From Theobroma cacao (Eukaryota > Streptophyta > Magnoliopsida > Malvales > Malvaceae): DNA of 64,000 bases. This document shows, one piece after another, positions 37,401 through 50,500 of this stretch (positions are counted from its first letter, which is position 1; every line of letters starts with the position of its first letter). The stretch lies in assembly GCF_000208745.1 (NCBI RefSeq), contig NC_030858.1:3561888-3625887 (forward strand), read 5' to 3'. The translations under genes were made by a program, and so were the position numbers. The notes beneath the pieces are model-generated. The model saw nothing but the letters and a program-made list of their open reading frames with translations. It did no database searches and was not told where the DNA came from.

Positions 37401-40400
37401 TTTTGGTGGGATTTTAATAAGGCCATGGTAAAAATATTGATCATTAGTATTTTGCTATTTGCTATTTGCTGTTAGTTGAAAATGATGTTTTGGTTCTGAA
37501 AATATGATGCAGGAATATCGGTGATGGTGACATGTCACCCACAAAATATTGCAACAATGTTAATGAGGATGCTAACAGATTAGAGGGGAATTATTCTGGA
37601 GATAATAATGTTGCTAATGGAAATCATTCTGTCAAGCCTCCCACAATCCAAAGAGGTGTGCTCAGGACCAACTGTATAGACTGTCTGGATCGCACAAATG
37701 TTGCGCAGTATGCATATGGATTGGCTGCTCTTGGACACCAGCTTCATGCTTTAGGGATTAAAGATACCACAGAGATAGACCTAGATGATCCTTTGGCAGA
37801 TGAATTAATGGATTTGTATGAGAGAATGGGTGACACACTTGCACACCAATATGGTGGCTCAGCAGCTCATCATAAGGTAATTCCAACTTGTGATGCTACT
37901 TGCAACCATATGCAATTTCCGAAGTTGGAATAGAGTGGGCTTCTTTACATTTTGTCTTCGGTTTGTATTTTTCTTCTTCTTTTTGGTTGAAGCTGCCAAT
38001 GCCAAATATATATGTTTAAGATTTATTAGCGGTGAATTTGGAAATTCGCATCATTGATATAGGCTTATCTAAGTTGGGTTTTGTTATTTCTAGAATTTAA
38101 TCAAGAACCATATTGTTAACAAATTTCGATAGAAATAAGGTTGTTCCTTTTCTTAGAGATCAAAACTCCTGATATTTGAACTTGTTAATTTAATCTTTAA
38201 TGCATTCTATGCTACATGCATTTTCTTTTTTTGACTTGAGATTGAGAAATTATGGTAGGCATAATCTGACTTCACTTGATTTGAAACAACCTTTGAGAAT
38301 TTTATGCGATTGTGATGTCTGTACTCTGAGAAGCAATGGGCAATGAGGGCAATATAGTTAATTTCATTGTTACTCAAGACATTCATTCCGGTACCATACT
38401 TCTGTTGCCTGTCAAAGGTTAGTTCTAAATCCAATCCTTAGTCAGTTAACTTTCTCTTCTTTTATATTTATGCAGATATTCTCCGAGAGAAGGGGTCACT
38501 GGAGAGCAGCAACCCAGTCCCAGGAGTTCTTTAGAACTCTTCAACGATATTATAGCAATGCATATATGGATGCAGAGAAACAAGATGCAATTAATGTGTA
38601 AGTTTCAGTCTTGTGTTTGTATTACTTCTTGGGTGGAAATTGATGGCTGCCTCGCATAACACTGAATGGTTTTGGAGTTTCCTGTTTTACAAGTTTGAAG
38701 TATATACGAATTTGGCCTTTTTGGGTTAATACATCCAATGCTGCATTGGAATAAAAGGGTCACATTTTTCCTTTGTTTGGAATTTAGTCAGTTTGACATT
38801 TCTTTTGTAATTTTCTTCAATTCATTTATTAAATATGTGCTATTAAGATCTGAAGTGATTTTTTGATAACACCTTTGTGCAGATTCCTTGGGCATTTCCA
38901 GCCCCAGCCTGGTAAACCTGCACTTTGGGAGTTGGGTTCAGATCAGCATTATAGGGGAAGAAATGGGCTAACAATTGTGGATGAAGATGGAAGGTATCTT
39001 TCAAAAGAAAATCTTGAACTTTATTGACTGGGCATAAAATTGTAACTAGAAATATCCTCCATTCTTTGTTCTTTGGGAACCACAGCTATATCAATATGCT
39101 TCTTGTAGTTTCTAGATTTGAATGCTCAACTTTCTCATTAATTAGGAAATTTTTGTTATATGGACTTGATCTGAGTTTTGACAGTAAGCCGGTATGAGCA
39201 GCCCATTGAACTTGTGAGAATGCACAGCCAAACAGTAATGTGGTACCTCTAGTATAGATGTTTCATCATTAACTTTGTGGTCTTGGGGAATGGAGATGGA
39301 TCAAGTTTGAATTTTTTTTTTTTCCTGAAGGAGTCTTTTCTTCATTAATGCCTCTGTATTGGACTTTGGTGGAATAGATTGGTTAGACTTGCTGTTGTGT
39401 TTAATTGGTTTTACATTCCTACTAATATTTCTCATTAAAGTTTTAATTTGTCAAAACAAATGGAGTTCGTGGCACTAAGAGTTAGATGGTACTCTTGTCT
39501 GCAGCATGACTCTGTGTTGCTTGGGTCTTCAATTTTGGCAGACAAAGTCTTATGATTCCTGTTCACAGTTTTACATTCTTGATCTGACATAATGAATTAA
39601 TAGGTGATATGTGGATATGGTGCTGAAATATCAACATTTTATTTGCACTTATTTTTCTTCTTTATTTTGGTTTTGATTTTATGTTTAGTCATCTGAATAT
39701 TTTTGCTTACTTTTTTTTATGTTGTCTCTTGGGAAGAGGATTTTGCTGCTGCTTATCTCTTCACTATCTTATCCTTAATTTGCAGGTCGCTTTTCAAAAG
39801 ATCCTTTTCTGATGGAAACATTCTTCGTCAAACGGGGTCACCTATGTCAGCCACAAATGACAAGCAAGAGAAATTTACCAATTCAACTTTGCCTGACCGA
39901 TCACAGGGAGGAAGTAATGGCCTTTCAGATTCATCACCTGAGATATCAACTTGTGAAAGTGATATATCATATTCAAGGTTCATTGCTTTCCATTCTCATT
40001 GTTGCATGTCCTTCCCTGCTTGCTGTGTCATCTGTTTCTAATTGATGGGACATCTATCTATTCTCCATAAAATGTTAGGAGATGAGATGGAATCTGCAGT
40101 TTCATTCGCATTGATCTTTTAATCTTTATTATCTACATGTTTGGCCAAGCTACTGTTTTGTATCAATGCTTTCATAAATTTAATTTTTGGTTAAATATTG
40201 CTGTGTGAATCAGCTGTTGGAACCATATGTTTCACGGTTTAACATAATTAATGGATCTCATGTAGCATATTACATTCATCATCATATTAAATATCTTGAT
40301 GAGGCTATCTTCAAATTCTTTGTGAAGGTGTACGCCCTCAATGCCTCGAAGGCAGCTGTTTGGAGACATGCAAAGAGATCACTGTCTTGAAACTGATCAC

Positions 40401-41742
40401 ATTTTCTTCTATGAACATGGGGATGCATTCAATTGCTCTAACTTTGTTGACCTAGACTGGCTTTCATCATCCGGAAATTCGTGCGAGGATGAACCATTTG
40501 AGAGGTAATTTTTTGTTTACTGTATTTCATGGATGTTCTAAAGCTCAACCTTGAAGGCTGCATTAGCATGAGATGTTCTCGTAACAAATGCATACACTTT
40601 TAGCTATATGGTATTTTCTGTTTTTACACTTGTCTGTCAAGTGATTGTCTCATGTACTGTAGGTTAAAAGTGCTACTAACTTAAAAAATGAAGTTATTTA
40701 TGTTATTATTTGGAATTGAACCTGCCCTTCCCCAATCCCATAACATAGTTGTCATTGAAGATAGGGCTCAGTTACAATCTCTTGATGTACTAAGAAAAGT
40801 ATCTTGAAATAGTAGTGCAATAACCGCCAACAAGGTTGTACAAACACAGAAAGGGTGCTGCTCTTTCACAACTTGTTCTGTAAGGTTGTACATGGAAGGT
40901 AAGGATAGAAATTCTGCATTTTTGAGAGTAATGAGCCGGTTTTCTCAATTTCTTTTAATCTCTATAAGATCATGGGATAAATTGCATAAATAATAAATGA
41001 GAGTAAAAATACGATTCAGTCATTGTCGTAGTTATTTGCAGGTCATCAGTCCTTACGAGCTCTCCAGTTGCTGGACTTTCATCGGAGAATGTTGTCAATG
41101 GAATTTTGGGAGAAACAACCCCATCCTCTAGCGAATATGGATCAAGTATGAAGGTTGGTACTTGTAGTGCTGGTAGAAAGTTCTTGTGATCTTACTTTTA
41201 TGGTTATATTTTAGTATAAACTATATATAGATCTTATCATTGAAAAAAAACAGACACTATATATAGATCAAATTTTTGTTATCAACTCAATCTAACTATA
41301 ATAGTTTTACATCTGATGCTGCTGAGACTGTCTGTCTCATTTCGTGCTTACTGATTCTTTAATAAAACTCTAAACAAAATTTTATTCTTTCCTGAAGAGT
41401 AAGTTGGTGCTTGCACTCTATTTACCATTTTTGCAGTATATCATAATATGATGTTCAGAAATTAGAGAGCAATCAATGGTGGAAAAGACTAAGAAAAACA
41501 TGTTAGATGTGATAGAAAAATATTTTACTCACGACGGATAACTCTTTGGAACCTAGAAAGTGCAGCTATGAGTTTGCCCCATGCACAAGGTAATGGCTAA
41601 CCCTTGTTGTATATTTATGTAGGGAAGGCAGCAGACAGGAACTGAGCTATCCTTTGCTAATTCGCAGAATTCGAATGTCCTCGAGGAATTCTCTGATAGT
41701 TTTGTGCAGTGGGTAAACCATGGAGAGATGCTTTGCCATTAA
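34401..41742 (+). CDS. SAC3: SAC-domain phosphoinositide phosphatase, SAC2-5 clade
   Basis: Sixteen exons: 34401-34511, 34697-34901, 34994-35159, 35419-35641, 35776-35852, 36035-36222, 36323-36420, 36701-36834, 36987-37115, 37513-37876, 38476-38597, 38883-38993, 39786-39977, 40328-40504, 41042-41153 and 41623-41742 (TAA). All joins keep frame, 842 residues. The N-terminal half is the SAC domain. It includes [38 protein letters not shown] and [21 protein letters not shown]. The catalytic motif CIDCLDRT (Cys498, Arg504; CX5R) lies in [21 protein letters not shown]. The C-terminal half ([42 protein letters not shown] EHGD...[10 protein letters not shown]) is the plant-specific extension. The plant SAC2-5 group dephosphorylates PI(3,5)P2 and acts at the tonoplast on vacuole shape. 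SAC3 is preferred because the flanking genes match its Arabidopsis location as I recall it; the clade is firm, the exact member less so. Confidence 0.93.
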
Positions 41743-42825
41743 AGTTTTGCTTGTTTTCCTCAATTTGATGGCATATATGCCCATGGCTCTATCGATTCAA
41801 TCTGCTGAAACTGATGCAATCCATCAACTAGGCCAATCTAGGTAGCAAAAAATCAGGGGAGAAGCGGAAGAAGCATTTGTACTGGCACTCTTATGTAAGA
41901 TATCTACAAGCAGTCGTTTTGGCCCCCATGTATGACTACGGCATTGATTCCTTGTTGAAAAAGCCTCAACCAGAAACTGATACTCGTACAAAAGAGTAAA
42001 TAGTCAACAGTTTTAAAAAAAAAAATTATTCTTTTTTTTGGAGCTCATCCTTTTTTCTAATTCCTTCATCGGACGTCGTAGGCTTCAGTATTGTAAATAT
42101 TTTCTTCCTCAGCTTTTCTAAGAGCTCCACTTGTAGGATTTCAGGTCATTGATTCTTTCATTTCCTTTCAAGTTTATCCAGACGTTGCAGTTTAAAAGTA
42201 TTTGGAGGAATGACCAGTGTTAGGACTCGTGTTCCCTTTATTTTTCAGCCGTGTTTTATTTTTTAAGCCTTGTTTCAATAGTGGGGTTTTCTTTTGTGGT
42301 CTATTATAAGTAGCGTAAAACCTTCTAGGCAGTGGCTTAGCCTTAATTACTTAATGGTTGCCAGCTTATTTTAAGATCATCTCTTCCATTTTCTATTATC
42401 TAATGCCCCGAAGAGTAGATTTTTGGAATTGATGCTTCTACAGTATATAGTTTTTGGAAAGGTATTGATGCTCCTATATAACATGTAATGTTAGTAATAA
42501 TTGTTAACTTGCCTCTTTTTCCAGCACATTCCTTCAACACATAACTGTTACTAATTTGGAACAAAAATTATCGGTACAACATATGACTACTCTAAGAAAA
42601 GAAATACTCTTCTTCCAAATTAGTTACCAATTCGAGTTGGACTCCTATTGGGATGTGATTTTCACAGTGTTCAATTGACAGCCTCTTCATCCTCAGTTAT
42701 TCAATTTGTGAACAAGTTTCCATCTTTCCTAGTACTGAAACAGAGCGCCGATCCAATATAGAACAAGATAAGACTAGCTTTTCGTAATAAAGGTCCGTTC
42801 CTGGTTACTTTCTAGACTTAAATGG
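41743..42825. other. SAC 3' UTR and intergenic
   Basis: Starts with the SAC 3' UTR. No further gene is recognised before the SINE-like segment. Confidence 0.5.
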
Positions 42826-42965
42826 CCCACAAGGCTAGATAGTTCAGCCGAGTGGAGTTAAGTTTCTGGTGCCTGCCCGGGTGCCCCAGGGTCATTCTTT
42901 TGGCTTGCTGGTTCAAGGTCGTACTCTCAGGGCTAGCACCTAGCAGTCAGCACCCGTGACCTCCA
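42826..42965 (+). repeat. Candidate tRNA-derived SINE or tRNA relic
   Basis: A box-A-like CAGCCGAGTGG (42845-42855), as in tRNA-Leu/Ser genes, is followed 55 bases later by a box-B-like GGTTCAAGGTC (42910-42920). The segment is more GC-rich than its surroundings. I cannot fold it into a complete tRNA, so it is either a SINE head or a decayed tRNA. Confidence 0.3.
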
Positions 42966-43150
42966 AAAGTACAAGTGGAGTAACTATTTCATTCTGTTGT
43001 CATGTGAAGACTCGACTTACAATAGCCAGGCATTTTTATGATGACTTTATCAAGGATCTGCGCTTTTTGTCGTATTGTCTGTTGATAGGACCAGAATGAA
43101 AAGATTAAAAAAACATTTGTATTTATCTTTATTTTCCTACAACAAATGAC

Positions 43151-43156
43151 AAAAAA
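43151..43156 (-). terminator. RNA polymerase III terminator of tRNA-Pro
   Basis: A run of six T on the minus strand lies 11 bases downstream of the tRNA 3' end, a normal Pol III stop. Confidence 0.8.
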
Positions 43157-43167
43157 TCCACAAGACG

Positions 43168-43239
43168 GGGGCGTTCCGAGAATCGAACTCGGGACCTCTC
43201 GCACCCAAAGCGAGAATCATACCACTAGACCAAACGCCC
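43168..43239 (-). tRNA. trnP-UGG: tRNA-Pro (anticodon TGG)
   Basis: The minus strand gives a 72-nt cloverleaf. The acceptor stem GGGCGTT pairs with AACGCCC, followed by discriminator C. The D arm is TGGTCTAGTGGTATGA. The anticodon stem CTCGC/GCGAG closes loop TTTGGGT, which places TGG at the anticodon, and the T arm is CCGAG TTCGATT CTCGG. No intron and no encoded CCA, as expected for a nuclear gene. It decodes CCA-type proline codons. Confidence 0.97.
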
Positions 43240-43916
43240 GCCTTTGATTTGCACATGTGGCCACCAACTTACCACTACAAAACTCAAAGAAATCTAAATA
43301 GTTCAAACTCTCGCGATTCCCAGAGTTGCAATACTTCATTCGGATTTCAACCTGAAAGTATTACCACTGTGGCCTACAAAATGTTCTATGTTCCATTCCT
43401 AATCCTTGTTTGTAACAGTAATATCCCTGTTAAATATTTACTAGAACTGCCGACCTCAGTCTTCTGCTAAAATTTTCCATCTCATTTAATTGATGTGCAA
43501 TCAAGCAATTCACAAATAATTTTTAACATTTAAAGAGAAGAGAAAAGATAGTGCTGTGATAGAGAATGGACATCGGCCACTCGAAATTCACATGGTAAGT
43601 AAATCAACTACTTTTAGTTATAAACTTGTACCTCTCGGAAGGCTTTGCTCATAGACAAGTAGAACATATTAAGAGAAATTTTCAGGAGAGGCTGGCTCAC
43701 TGCATGATAAATAATAAATAACTATATTCTGATGAGTGATAAAAGAAAACTAAAGAAAAGAAAATTTTTGAGATAAAAGTTGACAAGTCTATCCTAAAAT
43801 AGTTTGTTGCTTGTTCTATATCCAAGATAAAAACAAAAAGCAAGGGTGGCAGCATGCCAGCATCATTGAAACATATAAGGGAAATAACTCTGAAAATTCT
43901 TCGTCCCTAGAGGAGG
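43240..43916. other. Spacer and eIF3k 3' UTR
   Basis: Contains the upstream flank of the tRNA gene and probably the 3' UTR of the minus-strand eIF3k gene. No other feature is seen. Confidence 0.5.
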
Positions 43917-46900
43917 TTAGCCAAGAATGGGGAAAATACGGGTGATGTGCTCCAATGGAACGCTATCAGCGGCGCTTTTCTTCAGCTCAGGATGATTAAA
44001 TTCGTTCCGAGGTAAGATTATTAGTTGACCCCTGCCATGACCCTTCTCAAGAATCCAACCACTGTTGGCTGCCTGGTGTTCAAGGAATTTATCCAAGGAC
44101 AAACCTTCAATGTTAATAGCCTGTCACACACCCAAACCAAAGCAAAAGTTCATATGTATAACCAATAATGAAGATAGATGGTCAAATCACAACAACATGA
44201 ATTGCATATGGAACAAATGATCTCTAAATACCTCAGCAAGTACAGGTCTAGGAATCTTTTGATAAGTCAGAGAAAGGACATGAATTGCATATGTCTGGAT
44301 TGCTTGCTCAAAACCTGGCATTCAATCATCTGGTAAACCACACACTTAAAAGGCACAAACGAATATGTGCATCATACACAACAGAGGAGCAATAAAAGAA
44401 CAATGTCTTCGTAAATGACAATAGTTAACAGCCAGACTATCCAATTGTTACCATAACAAAAATAGAGGATCAGATGTTGTCTTCAGAGCAGCAAAAACAA
44501 GACACATGTCCTCAACTACACCCATGTATAAATTTATCAGACAAACATAAAAATCCTGCACTCAATGCCCCAGTGGAAAAGGGCCAGAAGTCTAACTAAT
44601 GAATACCCACCAGTCCAAGCACTAGTTTATCTCAATTTACAATGTATACATGTTCCATGGTAAAGGAACCTCTGTACATTTCTCAGTAAAATTCACATTT
44701 TGCAGTAATTCTTAAAAACCGGTAATGTTCATCCATTCAAATGAAAAATGCAGACATTAAATACATAAAAGTCATAACATCAGAGCTTATTATTACCTGG
44801 CACAGCCTCAACTATATGACGACTTTTAGCTGCTTCATCCCAGAACTGGCGAAATCTTCCTGTCTGCAAATGACATAGGTAGAATGAAATGATCCATCCC
44901 ATTACTGTTCATGAATTAGTGAAGAGAACAAATACATACCTCCAGATAATGGGAGAGAACAATCAGTGTCTTGAACTGCTCCTCCATTTGCTGATATCAC
45001 ATACAAAGAATTACTTAGAATAACACAATCATACTTACTGTTGGCCAAAATGTTTTTCTGCTAAATATGGAATGATGAAATAGAAAACAAAGAAGAATTT
45101 GCAGATTTTACAATTATGATCTCTTTGACGCATGAATGTGCTTACATAAATAGTTCTCATGTGCATGTATGTGCAAACATACTTAAAATGTCAACCATTT
45201 AACTTATCATAACTTACTTTCAGTAGACATAGGCAGGACTTATGCACTGCTAAAGAACATAGAAGAAATTTTCAAGTTTAACAAAGAAAATGTACCTTTA
45301 TATTACTGCAATGATTAAAGACTTAAAATGACACAAGAATTTAGTAAACTCTTTTGGATAAGGACAATCAATTATTTCCCAATTTTCTTTGATTACATGT
45401 TTGTAATTCACATGTGAGTACCTCGCCTCTCGGAAGGTCTAGACTGTCATAATTTAACACAAAACTTGATGAAGCCCAAGACCCAAGGCCAGCAGCCTAT
45501 GCCAATGCTCATTCAAACATGCTTAATTGCTGATGTTTAAATGTAGTTGAAACGAAAAGCTAAAAGGAAAATATACTGTGAGAATGATACCAGTCGCTCC
45601 GGAATCAAAAAGAGACAAAGGCTGAAATCTGGAGCTGGCATTGCCATAAGGGCCTGCACAAAAGTAGTCGGGTGGGAACGAGGAAACAAAGCATTAGAAA
45701 CACATATCACACTAATAAATTGATCCATAATTCTAATTTGATAGAGGAAGGGCCTAAACATACCTTAACCAAAATGCGAGCAACAATTTGGGTGCTCATA
45801 CGCTCAGGCTCAAACTATAGGGACAAAAAAACTTTCATATTAGAAACAATTGAAAAACTTACAAGTTTTTTTAACCTGAATTACATTATATCTTTCTCCT
45901 TCTTAAGACAGGATAAACTAGAAATAATAACCAGTATGAAACTAAAAATGCAAATAATACATTATACAGTATAAAGAGCCACATTCAACTAGAATAGAGA
46001 CCTCGGTGTTCTCTCACTTCCATTCTATCTCTCACATACAGACAGACACACATACACTAACAAACAAGACAGAAGAAGAGAGAATGACCACACCTGGTAT
46101 AGGCGAAGAAGGCAGAGATTAGCATCCAGACTGTATGTTTGCGATGAGACCTATTAAACATAAAAGTTGTTATCATTTTAGCAACTTCCACTATATGTGA
46201 GTGTGTTCTTTTCCCACTTCTAATTTAAAACTCGTTTCTCACTCAAGTATAAAAACGAATTTAAGGGGCTTGCCCAAATAAGTTACATTCCACCATTAAA
46301 AGATAAAGCATCATTACAGACATCCTACTAGGTTCACAGCAGGAGGATCCAAACAAAAAGTCAAAGATTTTATCAAACTTATGAAGGATTTCATAACAAT
46401 TCAGTCTAACCGCAAATATAAGAAGCTGTTCGTTATTGAATGGTCCAAATGTTCTAGTCCAGATATTACTGCATGTATATTAAGATTCTTCACCAATAAC
46501 GATAATAGTCACATTACAGGCCCCTTCAACATTACCCATTAATTAAATGTACAAAAATCCATAGAAAAGACTAAAGAAGCAAGCATATTTAGGTCGCCAT
46601 AATGCCAGCATCCATCCAAATCAAAGCCGAATCGGACTTCATCCAACCAAATATAAGACCCAAAATCCGAGATGCTCGAAACTTTTATATCAAACGAATT
46701 AAAAAACCACTTTTTAAAAAGAAAAAACTATAAATTTATCCAAATGGGGAAAATTTATAACTGAAACAACTGATTGGTGTTAACAGAAAAAGGAACCTGC
46801 TCGTTAACATAGTTCTCGAGATCGGGGAGGATGTCGGGATTGTAAGGATTAACGGCCACAAGCTGCTCCACTGTGTAAGAAACCTGTTGCTGCTGTTGCT

Positions 46901-46928
46901 GTTGCTGTTTTGGAGTTTCTCTTCCCAT
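43917..46928 (-). CDS. TIF3K1: Translation initiation factor eIF3 subunit K
   Basis: Eight exons: 46928-46797, 46150-46094, 45814-45764, 45653-45591, 44990-44940, 44863-44797, 44314-44232 and 44120-43917 (TAA). All are in phase, 235 residues, close to the usual ~220-226. The protein starts MGRETPK, then a run of eight glutamines. It continues through the conserved eIF3k core: YTVEQLVAVNPYNPDILPDL, QTYSLDANLCLLRLYQ, MSTQIVARILVKALMAMPAPDF, QMEEQFKTLIVLSHYLETGRF and FWDEAAKSRHIVEAVPGFE, and ends in IFPILG. eIF3k is a small peripheral PCI/HEAT-repeat subunit of the cytosolic eIF3 complex, which binds the 40S ribosome during initiation. The N-terminal polyglutamine, encoded by CAG/CAA, is a feature that may vary in length between accessions. 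Confidence 0.95.
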
Positions 46929-47524
46929 TTTTCGGTTGGCTTCTTTGTCTAACTGTTACGTTCGCAAAAGGGATAGCTTGGCTTGTTTCTCAGGTTCAGC
47001 AACGGCAATCCAGAGAGAGGAAGAGTGCGAGCGAGCAAGCGAGAGAAAGGGTTTAATTAGGGTAAAGGTTAAGCCTTTGCAGCTTGGCACTTTCATCAAC
47101 GAAATAGGTAAAAATACTCTTATACCCCCTCCATTTTTTCTTTTGCCAAGGTATACCCTTTCATTTATGTATCTTTCTAAAACCAAAATAAAAAGGAATT
47201 TAAAAAAAAAAAAAGCAGCAAAACAAAACATAAAACCCATAATCTAAAATTTTAGATATTTCATAAGAGTGTGTTGCAATGGTTGAGAGAATTCCAATTC
47301 AATAAGTAAAAAGATTTGTGGATAATTTAGGAACATACATCAACCCTAGGATGGAAAATTTTTACAAGAAAATTCTAACCATTTTCTACCACAATTTTTC
47401 GATTTCCAAGGTAAATTTACAAAGGGGAGATGTCAGCAGAGGTTCTATGTCAGCTAGTTTGACAAAATAATCCTATTTTATCAAAATATAACAAAGAATG
47501 AATAGGAGTAAACATGATTGTTGT
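46929..47524. other. eIF3k promoter and kinesin 3' UTR
   Basis: The left part holds the leader and promoter of the eIF3k gene. The right part holds the 3' UTR of the kinesin, which lies upstream in the same orientation. No separate gene is seen. Confidence 0.55.
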
Positions 47525-50500
47525 TTACAAATGCAAGAGATTTGAAATCAAATTCCACCCCATCCATGACTTCTTATCACAAGGGTTAACAAAATTGAGC
47601 TCGAACATCTCCTTGCTGATATGTTCACCAGACTCGCAAAAGCCTACAAGTTTGGCGACGATTTCTGCACTCTCCTGCACGTGTTGCATGTTCAAAGGGT
47701 CTGTCCATAACTTGTTAACCAGCTGCAACCTCCTCTGCTTTCCTACTGGTGGAACTTCCCATTTCATGTAGAGTATCTCTCTTTCCTCTGCTGACAGTTT
47801 GGAGCTCACCCTCTTAGCTAGATACTCTCTTTCTTGCTTAAGTGCCCTGATACTGCATTCAACACCAAGAAACAACATGATCTTTCAGATGAAGAGAAAT
47901 CCCACAAAAAAAAAACATAGAAAATAGAAAATCATGGATAAACCTTTATAAGAACATGACTAACCTTGATGCGACTGAACCTGCAGGTTCATCGCCTAAA
48001 AGTGCTGGGCTTGCATTGCCAAGCTCTGCAAAGTGCTGCTCCAACCATGTTAACCTTCGAAGCTCAACCTCCATATATATCTGATCAGCTGGGTCTCCTC
48101 TGAACAACAAATAAAACTGCGTACGATGTATAATTGAAACATGGCACAAGTGCCATAACATGACAATCTGCTTCCTCTGATCCTCAAACACTAGATGCCA
48201 TGGCAAGGGAGATTGAAGAATACGGTCTGTCTCATCAGTTCCAGCTTCATTTGATTCTTCCAGTTCCAACACCTAAGCAAAGGTGGAATAAGGGAAGATT
48301 TTCAACCAAAAATATCAATTTCAAGACATTTGCTAGTACTCAACATAAGTACAAAAAAAAAAAAAAACTAAAGATGCCAGACAGTTTTCACCTGGCAAAC
48401 CAGAAGCTGCTTTTGATATTGTAGCTTTGCCACCCGTTCTTTCAACTCAGTGACATAAGCTCTAATGCTGCGTATGTTCTCCTCAGCTGCATTCTTGAAC
48501 ATCCTCTGCATTTTCTTCACATCAACTGAGTTGGTTTGCCTTGTAGAGGGAGTTCCCTCTCTTGATGAGGCGTGTTTATCATCAGCCTTTGGAGGAGTAG
48601 TTTTAAATCTGCCAGGCGATCTATGGCTGCGAGAGACCATTTCATTATCCTCAGGGGCCTTGTTCTCAATCTCATATTCCATTGTCTTTCGGGAAGAAGA
48701 TAATGGCGAGCATGGAGCCCGTATTATGTTTTGCATGTTTGCACTATTGTTCAACGTGAAAGGAAGAATTTTCTTCTTCTTCAATTGGGTCTTGAACTCT
48801 GGCGTCTCTTCACCATTTGAAAGATTTGAAACCAACATGTCTATAGATTTCTGAACATTCTCAAGCTTCTTCTCTAGCGATGCAATAGTGCTGCCTTGAG
48901 AGTTCAACCGAGTGATCTCTTCTTTCAAGTTGGTCCCATCCCCAATCACAATATCTTCAGGAATGGAGCTAGCTGCTTGCATGTCCTTAATTTCGGAGAG
49001 CATCTTTGCTATTGTTTCAGCAGTTTCTTGATTCCCAAATTTGTGAGAGGCAACTTCCTTATGTAGTACTTCAAGTGCCCGATTTGCTTCCTCGCCAAGC
49101 TGCCTCTGTCGCTGCTCAAGTTTTCGAATTTCATGAACAAGCATGGATGGATCTGTCGAGGTGGCTGACTGCCTTAGTGTTGAATGTCTTCCAATTGTTT
49201 TCCTAGGCCGAGCATCTGGAGCACCTGGAACTGGCTCATTGTCAACAGAAAACGAGAGACATCTGACTACTTGGCCAGAAGGACCACCTTGGTTCAATCC
49301 CTGAAAACATAATAAGATGAGAGTTAGAAAATGACAGAACTGAAAATAGATACCATAGTTAGCTAATATGTTTACCTTTTGTACCTTGCGTGCTTTTCTT
49401 TCTTGTTCTAATTGGGATTGTGCAGTGTCTCTCTGGCGCTTTAACTCTTCCATTTCCCTCACCATCTAGAAAGAAAAACATAATCCCTGTTAGAAAACAA
49501 CTCCTATAAAGAAGAGTTGTTTTTCTGCTTTCTCTATGAAACATGTATACCTCCTGGATTTTCAATTCCTTTTCCATCAATAAAGATTTTAAGCATGAAG
49601 CAGAAGAAGGCTCTGGACTTCGTAGCTCTGCTTCAAGCCTTGCTACTTCCTTCTGTAAATGCTTTACTAACCTTTTGTCTGCAATAACCTGTAAAGAAAG
49701 CTCACAAAAATAATAAAGAAGTTTGTAAGACTTATATCTGAGTAATTAGAATGAAGAGCAGAATCTGCTGTGCGAACAGCATAATACTTAGTGACAACAT
49801 TAAAATTGTATAATTATTTGGCACATCAGACAAACATATATCTGATGTATGTATGAGCATGCTTTGAACATGCAACTCTAGAGAATACTTTCAGAAGTCA
49901 CAAAACCTAATCCAGTTCCTTTGGTAACCAGATAATCCCCCTTGAACAAATACGGGCTATCTGCCACTCTTTGCTCTAGGAGTTGAAACCCACATGTGGA
50001 GGAGGTTCCACCATAAAATTAACTTCAACAGTCCATTTTTACAACATAGAGAAATTGGAATATACTAATTGTGTTAGTTATCTATTTATCTTACCATGTT
50101 TACTTGGGCATTGTTGGTAACTTCCTTTGCGCTAGTTGCAAAAGAGAGAGTATTCCTAGTTTGCTCTACATGACTTAAAGCTGGACTGATGGTACATAAA
50201 ATTGCTGTTCGAGCATTTCCCCCAAGTGAGTTCTGCAGTATTCGTGTAAGTTTCGAATCTCTATACGGTATGTGACCACTTCTCTTTCCACCACTGCACA
50301 CAAAAAAACACGAAGTAAACCAAGATTCTCATGAACTCCAATTTCCCACAAAAAATTATACATTTAAGGTTTCTAACATTACTTCTTGTTGATGTGAAGA
50401 GTTATTCATTGGCATACAAACATGACATAAAAGTAAATTTTTTTCTTGAAATAATTTCTTGATTCTACAACTGCATGCAGAAGCCCAAGATGAATTTAGC

